Positions 7,870 through 12,847 of a stretch of 12,847 bases of DNA are shown in pieces (the stretch's first letter is position 1; each line of letters begins with the position of its first letter). The position numbers and the translations under genes are program-made. The notes under the pieces are model-generated. The model was not told the DNA's origin. It saw nothing but the letters and a program-made list of their open reading frames with translations, and ran no database searches. The stretch comes from Hyphochytrium catenoides (taxonomy: Eukaryota > Sar > Hyphochytriomycetes > Hyphochytriales > Hyphochytriaceae), in NCBI GenBank assembly GCA_900088475.1, contig FLMG01002216.1:1-12847 (forward strand). Direction: 5' to 3'.

Positions 7870-10800
7870 CTTGTTTGACTTTCGCAATCGAGCCACCTCG
7901 CTCTTGCCTAGCCTAAGCATGTGCATCTTCGTTGGAAGAGGCGCCTCCTACAGGAACAGATAATGAGAAAGATTCAGTATGTTCATAGGTCCACGTAAAA
8001 AAACACATCTGAAGCTCTCAATAGGCCTGAGTGTCGCCCTTTCTCCTTACCTTGATACGGGTGAGTATCTCTATATGGTTAAACGGAGCCAGATTCACCC
8101 CATTGAGGGTAAGGATCAAGCTATAAATGCAAGAATGAACCATTTAGTAGGCGCGATCAGGGTTGTATGACAGCAGGAGTGTGACATATGAGTGAAGTGA
8201 TAGCAGTTGGCCAAAAATAGAAGAAGAATGTTTTGTGACTATCCCGTCAGAAGAAAGATATGCTTGCCTTGGTACAGTAACTCCTGCAGCGCTTGCCGCA
8301 GAATGATCTTCAGTTGCCACGATGACGACAAAATCGAACATTCTCTCTACGGTCTGCAAAGCAATGTTAGGCCGTGTCTTTCACAAGCAGAGCTCTGTGG
8401 GTAAGGTTTGGGACAAAGGGTGACATGTGAAATATAACGCCAGATCAGCGCCACTTGAGGCAGCTGCGGCCATGGACAGCACAAGAAGAACGGTGTTGCC
8501 GGTATCCGGGAAGAGGGAGTCCATTCTCCTTCGCATCATAATAGAGAGCAAAAGAAGTACATCATCAAGAACGGACAGCAGCTCCTGACGTACCAGGCCC
8601 ATGACCTTCTGATTCATTGTGACGTGGTAAATGTCGCTCTTGTGTGGAGTGGCAAAGACAAAGCGGATGAACTCATTCTGATGTGACGCCTTGCGAACTA
8701 TCCAATAGTACTGCTCCAAGGACTTGATCTTCACATCGTTGATCTGGGGGCAGCAGCACATTTGAGGTATCATTCAGATCTTTGGATAAAATGGGGCAAG
8801 CGAGTACTAAGGAGCTACCCTCCACGCCCCACAAAGAGAGGAGGAACCGGGTAGATTAGATAAGTAGCTTGTAAGGGTGACCCTCTATTATGGGAGAAAT
8901 TATGGCAGACTGCAATGAATGCCTTACCTCCTTCAGTACAAGACCTGGTATAACTCCATATCGATATGGTGTGGAATCCGATTCCACTGCAGCCACTGTC
9001 ACAGAGCTCCGCTGCTGATAGAGAGAGAGCGCGCGCGTCTCCGTAGCCTTCATCAGCACCAGTCGCCGCCCAGCCTTGCGACCTCCCTCATGTCCAGCCC
9101 TTTGAGGTATCCAAGGCGTGTAAGGGTCCAACCACTAAGGTGCTCATGTCAAACAGTCAAGAGTGCGAGGGTAACTTACCATGGCGCAGGATCAAGTATG
9201 ATAATCCCCTTATCTGATAACACAAGGCCAATAATGGCATGACGATGTCTAGCAGTAGATGAGAATAAGTTCCACTGTGAGTTTTTGATCAGGGATAAGG
9301 TCAAAAGGAAGATCAATGGAGCGCGATTGGCTGATGTGGAGGTATTGAAGACCCTGAAAGTGTTTAGAAATCACCCAGGACCTCCACAGACGAACATTGA
9401 AGAGGTATACAAGCTCAAGCCAATACAGATCGATAAGAAGCACACAATCTTCTCCAAAAATGGCATATGGTGATCATTCCCACGATCATTCACGTGACAT
9501 GCTCTATTGCTGCGACCACCATCCGGCTCACCTGCTCTGGACTTCTCTCTCCCATTTGGCGAGGCCCGTCGCATCGGTATCCTTAAAATTGTCCACAGGG
9601 ACGTGGCAGCAGCCCGTCTGCAGCACCCCAGTCAGTTTCACATCATGCGATTCCGCACACACAACGATACATCACAGAAACCGACAACGAGGGATACACA
9701 CGGGAACCCTACAGATACTATCGAGCAGTAAAGGCTGTAGCGCTATGGAAGTAAAGTGAAGGTGAACCAAAGCAGGCAGCTTTCAAATACCTTCCCATAG
9801 TAGGAAATGACGATGGAATCTCCTTCACTCTCTGTCCGCAAAAGGAACGTCCCCACAGGCATGGTGCTGAGCAGGGATTCTATGTCAAGAGAGAGAGGTA
9901 AATGACCAGAGTCAAACAAGGACTTTTTACAGGCAAACATGCGTAAATGGAGCCATACCTGCCGCTATCCTACTCATGCTTCCCACATAAAACTTGTAGA
10001 TCGATGTTCGCTTCAGACAGTCCAGCTATACAGACACATTCAGTCAGAACCCCCAGGGTTGAAATGACTTCGAAGGCGGAAGACGCAGCCAAAGACTCGG
10101 TCCATCAACTAGGGAACAAACAGACCTTGGTCAGGGGCACTGGTGCAGCCTCTTGAATATTGAGGGGGTTGCTTGGCTTGCCAACTGAGCCCGAGTGGTT
10201 CCGGCCGTCGAGACGTCTTGGCTCGGAGGTCGCGCTGTGGGAGGACGGCACATGCTCATTGTCTCCACGGAGTGAACCACTGCGCTGACCCTTGGTGCCC
10301 AGCTTGCGGAATGTGTTGGCAAGCTTGCTAGCGATGTTGCCCTTTGCTTTGGACCTGTCAGACTGTCCTCGGAGAACAGAGAGAGAGAGAGCATGAGGGA
10401 GGGATATGATCGGGGTTACTAACCAGCATGGCTGGGGACTTCGACGCACCTCATCAATGCGCTCTTCTAGCCGTCTGCCTCGACTATGGGCTCTTGCTCT
10501 TTTCTCCTCATCGTCTTCGTCCGCTCTATCGTCCTCCCCACCCAGTCGAGCTGGGGGGCCTGTCTTAGACCTAAACTCTTGCAAGTAGGCACTCATTTGT
10601 TCTGGCGTGCCATTCACTAATCAAGCTCTAGATCCGTTACATTAAGGTACAGTCTTTCGGCCCACCGTCCTCTGTGGCTCAAATGCCTGGCTGGCTGTCC
10701 CGCGGACGAGGAGAAGGGGGATAGCCAAGCGTTTATAAAGCTCTGTCCTTACTTGACAGCTTCATTGTGAAAGCAACGGATCAGTTCCGCATTGCTCTGG

Positions 10801-11102
10801 CACCTTTGCTCGTCGCACCCCAACGTCATACACACATTGGAACCGCTTGCACTTGTCAGATGGAGCAAGAAGTAGCAGCGGATCCTTTGCTCGTCCTACA
10901 GTCCTTCCAAGAAGCCTACCAATCTGAGCTTTGATCAAGCTCTTCTTTTCTCTCTCCAAGCCCGGACGCAGAGGCGAAGTAGCAGTGCGTCAACGCTGAG
11001 TCCCGTCAGTACTCTCAAGAGCTCGATCTATAGGCCTCCGCCCGCAAGCACATAGTCCTCCCGCAGCGTCAATCTGCCAATCTCTGCAGACATCAGGCTC
11101 AT
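7870..11102 (-). CDS. SH2-domain protein, or the N-terminal half of one SH2-HEAT fusion gene
   Basis: Tentative exons on the minus strand: 11102-11052, 10953-10900, 10796-10753, 10686-10651, 10570-10450, 10362-10126, 10025-9959, 9879-9791, 9742-9719, 9617-9532, 9353-9180, 9134-9083, 9011-8928, 8743-8385, 8344-8276, 8120-8051 and 7947-7870. Phases agree throughout, giving about 565 codons, and continue in phase into exon 7766-7635 of the HEAT gene. Order of content: a short N-terminus; an acidic then Arg-rich stretch (GGEDDRADEDDEEKRAR, SRGRRLEERIDE); a Lys/Ser-rich linker; an SH2 domain; then unrecognised mixed hydrophobic sequence with helical parts such as LEQYYWIVRKASHQNEFIRF and ILRQALQELL. 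SH2 domains bind phosphotyrosine peptides. No kinase or other catalytic domain is recognised. The exons around 10126-9791 and 8743-8400 are the most secure. The 5' end could instead be ATG 10596. Confidence 0.55.
9719..10025 (-). other. SH2 domain, N-terminal half, with FLLR phosphotyrosine-binding motif
   Basis: Spliced exons 10025-9959, 9879-9791 and a 24-nt exon 9742-9719 read IYKFYVGSMSRIAAESLL, then VGTFLLRTESEGDSIVIS, then YYGK plus RYSLYCSI. This matches the SH2 pattern of an aromatic residue and Gly, S-R-x-x-A-E-x-L-L, then G-T-F-L-[LV]-R with the phosphate-contacting Arg (codon 9838-9836), then strands C and D. The aromatic position before the Gly is Y rather than the usual W-Y/F pair. 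The C-terminal half of the fold after strand D is not clearly recognisable and may be divergent or mis-spliced in my model. Confidence 0.75.
10450..11102 (-). other. Ambiguous 5' exons of the SH2 gene
   Basis: Coding-like peptides occur in more than one frame: MSLMSAEIGRLTLREDY (ATG 11102), REKKSLIKAQIGRLLGR, SNAELIRCFHNEAVK ending at a strong gtaagg donor (10752), HLSHRGRWAERL, and in another frame NGTPEQMSAYLQEFRSKTG. One splice path joins 11102-11052, 10953-10900, 10796-10753, 10686-10651 and 10570-10450 in phase, skipping the MSAYLQEF part. The alternative is translation from ATG 10596 with the upstream pieces belonging to another transcript. A sequencing indel near 10618 is a third possibility. 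Confidence 0.4.
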
Positions 11103-12471
11103 CTCTCATCGCTCATCGCGGTTGAGAATGAGAAGAGACAGAGCAGGGAGACTGAAGTTGGGACGCGCTCCGCTGACACACAGCGAGTGAGGGTAACAGG
11201 GGAGGAAGAGCAGAAAGAGAGACCTGGAGAGAGAGCCAGAGCAAGTGCCAGAGATGACGAGAGTCAGGAGAGATACCCCAAGAGAGGTGGAGGATGGTGT
11301 AATAAGGGGTTGGGGGGCGAGACAGAGCTATGAAAGTCAGAGACAGAGCAGCGGAGAGATAGCAGGTAGCTGGGGTGTAGAGAGAGAGAGAAGGCTGAGA
11401 GAGACAGAGGGAGGAGATGGTAGCGCCCTTCGTCAGCTTCTGGTGCAGTATCAGCCTTCAGGTAACCCAGTCCTTAACCGCCCTGCTACAAATCAGGCTG
11501 AGTTTCAATTCTATCCTCCTCCCATTCTTCCTAATCGTACGCCGGCTGGGTTGTCTAATGGGCTGATGGAGAGCCTCTTTCTTGCGCTTTCTTCCTCCTT
11601 CCCCTTCCTCCCTCCGCTCACTCTCTTTCGCTGGATTGTCTCAGCTCTCCCATCTCCGTTTCCTTGCCTATATCTCATCGCGCTCTGTCTCCTATTAGTT
11701 AGTTATTTAGACCTCTCAAAGAGATTGTTCTCATGGCTCTGTCTTCTACCTCCCATTCTGACTGTTTCCTTGCTATCAGTAAAAAAGGGCAGAATACTTG
11801 ACAAAAGAAAAGCAAGAAAGCCGTTTTGGCTCTGTTCGGGTGCACACTGCAACACCCAGAACACGACGGACCACTATCCCATAGAGGATCAGGAATAGGA
11901 GGGAGAAAGTGATAGTATGTCAGGAATCCAACAGCCATTTTGGCACTATCCCAGATGAAGCCCTAGCTAGCCCTTAGCGTTCCTGGTAGTTGATCAATCC
12001 TAGCAGCTATCCTAGCACAGAGGGCTTCTGATAAAAACAGCGTCATCTTAGATAGTCGTATTTCTTATGTACAAACATCCAGCGGTCGCTACGGGACCAA
12101 TACTCCAATAACCTCTAACTATAATATAGACCGTATATGCCCAAAGAACCTAATATAGTCGTAACCGTTGAGGAATTGATGATGGTTTGGTGAGGTTGCT
12201 GCTGAGACATTATCTATCCTCTGCTCTGAATCTGCATCCATCTCTGTGTCGATTCTCCTAACAATCACAATGGACTGAGCTCTTGAAGCTCGACGATTGG
12301 ATGACTTGGAGGCCTTGACTCTTTGGTCGGATACATGGGAGACTCTAAGTGATGGCCATGGAGGCGACGGTGAGAGAAAGAGAGAGAGAAGCTCAGCGTT
12401 GAAGAACTCATCCTGCTGGATGAGAAGAAGGAAGAGGTGGCGGAGAAAGGGATTGTGTATGAGTATAACTG
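11103..12471. promoter_or_regulatory. Gene-free interval, probably upstream region of the SH2 gene and 3' flank of the next gene
   Basis: I find no supported gene in this 1.37-kb stretch. It lies between the start of the SH2 gene and the 3' end of the next minus-strand gene, so it should contain the promoter of the former and the 3' UTR of the latter. The part nearest the SH2 gene (11136-11422) is GA-rich on the plus strand. 11580-11700 is CT-rich on the plus strand. 11990-12240 is AT-richer and full of stops. A 217-codon plus-strand frame at 11245-11898 is compositionally biased and has no recognisable domain. Confidence 0.45.
11210..11422. repeat. Purine-rich GA/GAGAGA low-complexity tract
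   Basis: Interrupted gaga/agag simple repeats, including agagagagagag near 11379-11391 and gagagagcc near 11227, give long purine runs on the plus strand (pyrimidine runs on the strand of the SH2 gene). This is close upstream of the inferred start of a minus-strand gene, the position of a CT-rich promoter or leader. The 5' flank of the plus-strand NIPA-like gene has the same bias in its own sense orientation. Confidence 0.6.
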
Positions 12472-12777
12472 TTAGACGGTAATCTCTGTTGATGAGGAGC
12501 CTTGGGTCAGGGGAGCCAGTGCGGCTACCAGGTCCAGCATGAAGGCATGTTTCTCTTTAAATGGTCTGAGAGATTCCAGTTCCTCTAGGGGCAGAGCTTG
12601 TCGATAGTGGTCATCCTGATGTTGGCCTAATTGACTTTGCTCTCGCACGACTGCATGGACAATGTTGGCAGCTGCTGGCTCAGGATCCGTTTCGACAATT
12701 TCCGGTTCTTCTTCCGCCTCCTGAATCGCCAAGACTTCAGCGAACGTATCCACACTGATCTCAATGCTCTGTCCGCG
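12472..12777 (-). CDS. 3'-terminal exon of an unrecognised acidic protein (partial)
   Basis: An open exon of 101 codons plus stop runs from an acceptor-like gatctag (ending at 12778) to TAA at 12474-12472. It reads IEISVDTFAEVLAIQEAEEE, then an acidic Pro/Ala stretch (PEIVETDPEPAAANIVHAV), then a Gln/Glu/Leu-rich helical part (LPLEELESLRPFKEKHAFML, DLVAALAPLTQG) ending TEITV. The in-frame TAG just upstream (12780-12778) shows that coding does not continue unspliced, so the 5' exons should lie beyond 12847. I do not recognise the family. Same orientation as the SH2/HEAT gene. Composition and a closing stop after a plausible helix support real coding, but an isolated chance frame is not excluded. 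Confidence 0.45.
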   Translation of the reverse strand, partial: RGQSIEISVDTFAEVLAIQEAEEEPEIVETDPEPAAANIVHAVVREQSQLGQHQDDHYRQALPLEELESLRPFKEKHAFMLDLVAALAPLTQGSSSTEITV

Positions 12778-12847
12778 CTAGATCCTACCTGCTTTCTGTT
12801 GCTCCATAATGTCTGTTTCTCTCCTAGGCTTTTCTTTCTCTTCTCCC
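12778..12847 (-). other. Probable intron end or upstream sequence of the 12472-12777 exon, cut by the window edge
   Basis: Read on the minus strand this is purine-rich and holds a short ATG frame (12807, MEQQKAGRI) that stops at the TAG used as acceptor. A donor-like gcag|gtagga lies at 12788, but joining it to the following exon would need an intron of only 11-20 nt and breaks the frame. I therefore treat it as non-coding in this model. Confidence 0.3.

Noticed and set aside
8856-9131. Minus-strand frame PYTPWIPQRAGHEGG upstream of the RSSVTVAAVES exon
   Set aside because: It would need phase 0 where the preceding exon leaves phase 2. A 71-nt intron (9082-9012) with a ctctctctatcag acceptor fits better, although the gtcgca donor is weak.
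10803-10896. Repeated word cctttgctcgtc (two copies about 80 bp apart)
   Set aside because: Only 12 bases shared, and both copies lie in potential coding or intron sequence. Consistent with chance or a minor local duplication.
11245-11898. 217-codon plus-strand open frame
   Set aside because: It starts inside GA-rich low-complexity DNA. Its hydrophobic middle comes from the CT-rich stretch 11580-11700, and no domain, splice logic or family match is visible.
1-12847. CRISPR array, insertion sequence, tRNA/rRNA genes, bacterial defence operon
   Set aside because: No spaced direct repeats, terminal inverted repeats with a transposase, tRNA cloverleaf or rRNA signature were seen. The coding structure is eukaryotic and intron-rich.

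Overview
The window is eukaryotic nuclear DNA from what is probably an intron-dense unicellular protist. Coding blocks are short (24-446 nt) and bounded by GT-AG sites with pyrimidine-rich acceptors. Reading frames resume in phase only after introns of about 70-420 nt are removed, and there are no bacterial operon or ribosome-binding signals. The lineage cannot be fixed from sequence alone. An alga, alveolate or stramenopile is a guess based on intron density and an SH2 domain outside a recognisable animal gene.

Layout. (1) 456-2847, plus strand: a complete six-exon gene for a NIPA-type (DUF803) multi-pass Mg2+ transporter-like protein, 399 aa in my model. It lies behind a CT-rich 5' flank, and its first intron carries a 21-bp tandem duplication. 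(2) A convergent gene on the minus strand ends at 2958, only 110 bp from the transporter's stop codon. Its exons from about 7724 down to 2958 encode a HEAT-repeat scaffold that aligns collinearly with the PP2A A subunit (PR65), with insertions and an acidic tail. (3) Further upstream on the minus strand (about 11102 to 7870) is another run of exons. It contains a basic and low-complexity N-terminal part, a clear SH2 domain (FLLR motif), and several hundred residues of unrecognised sequence. Every intron phase I could assign between the SH2 exons and the HEAT exons is compatible, so 2958-11102 may be a single gene of about 1,350 codons joining an SH2 domain to a PP2A-A-like scaffold. It could also be two adjacent genes with a boundary near 7725-7870. 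(4) 11103-12471 holds no gene I can support and has purine/pyrimidine-biased, GA-rich stretches. (5) 12472-12777, minus strand, is the last exon of an unrecognised acidic protein whose 5' part lies beyond the window.

The most unusual candidate is the possible SH2-HEAT(PP2A-A-like) fusion. If one transcript, it would link phosphotyrosine recognition to a phosphatase scaffold. All gene models are hand-spliced. The C-terminal PP2A-like exons and the transporter are strong; the exons between 8276 and 9134 and between 10450 and 11102 are tentative.
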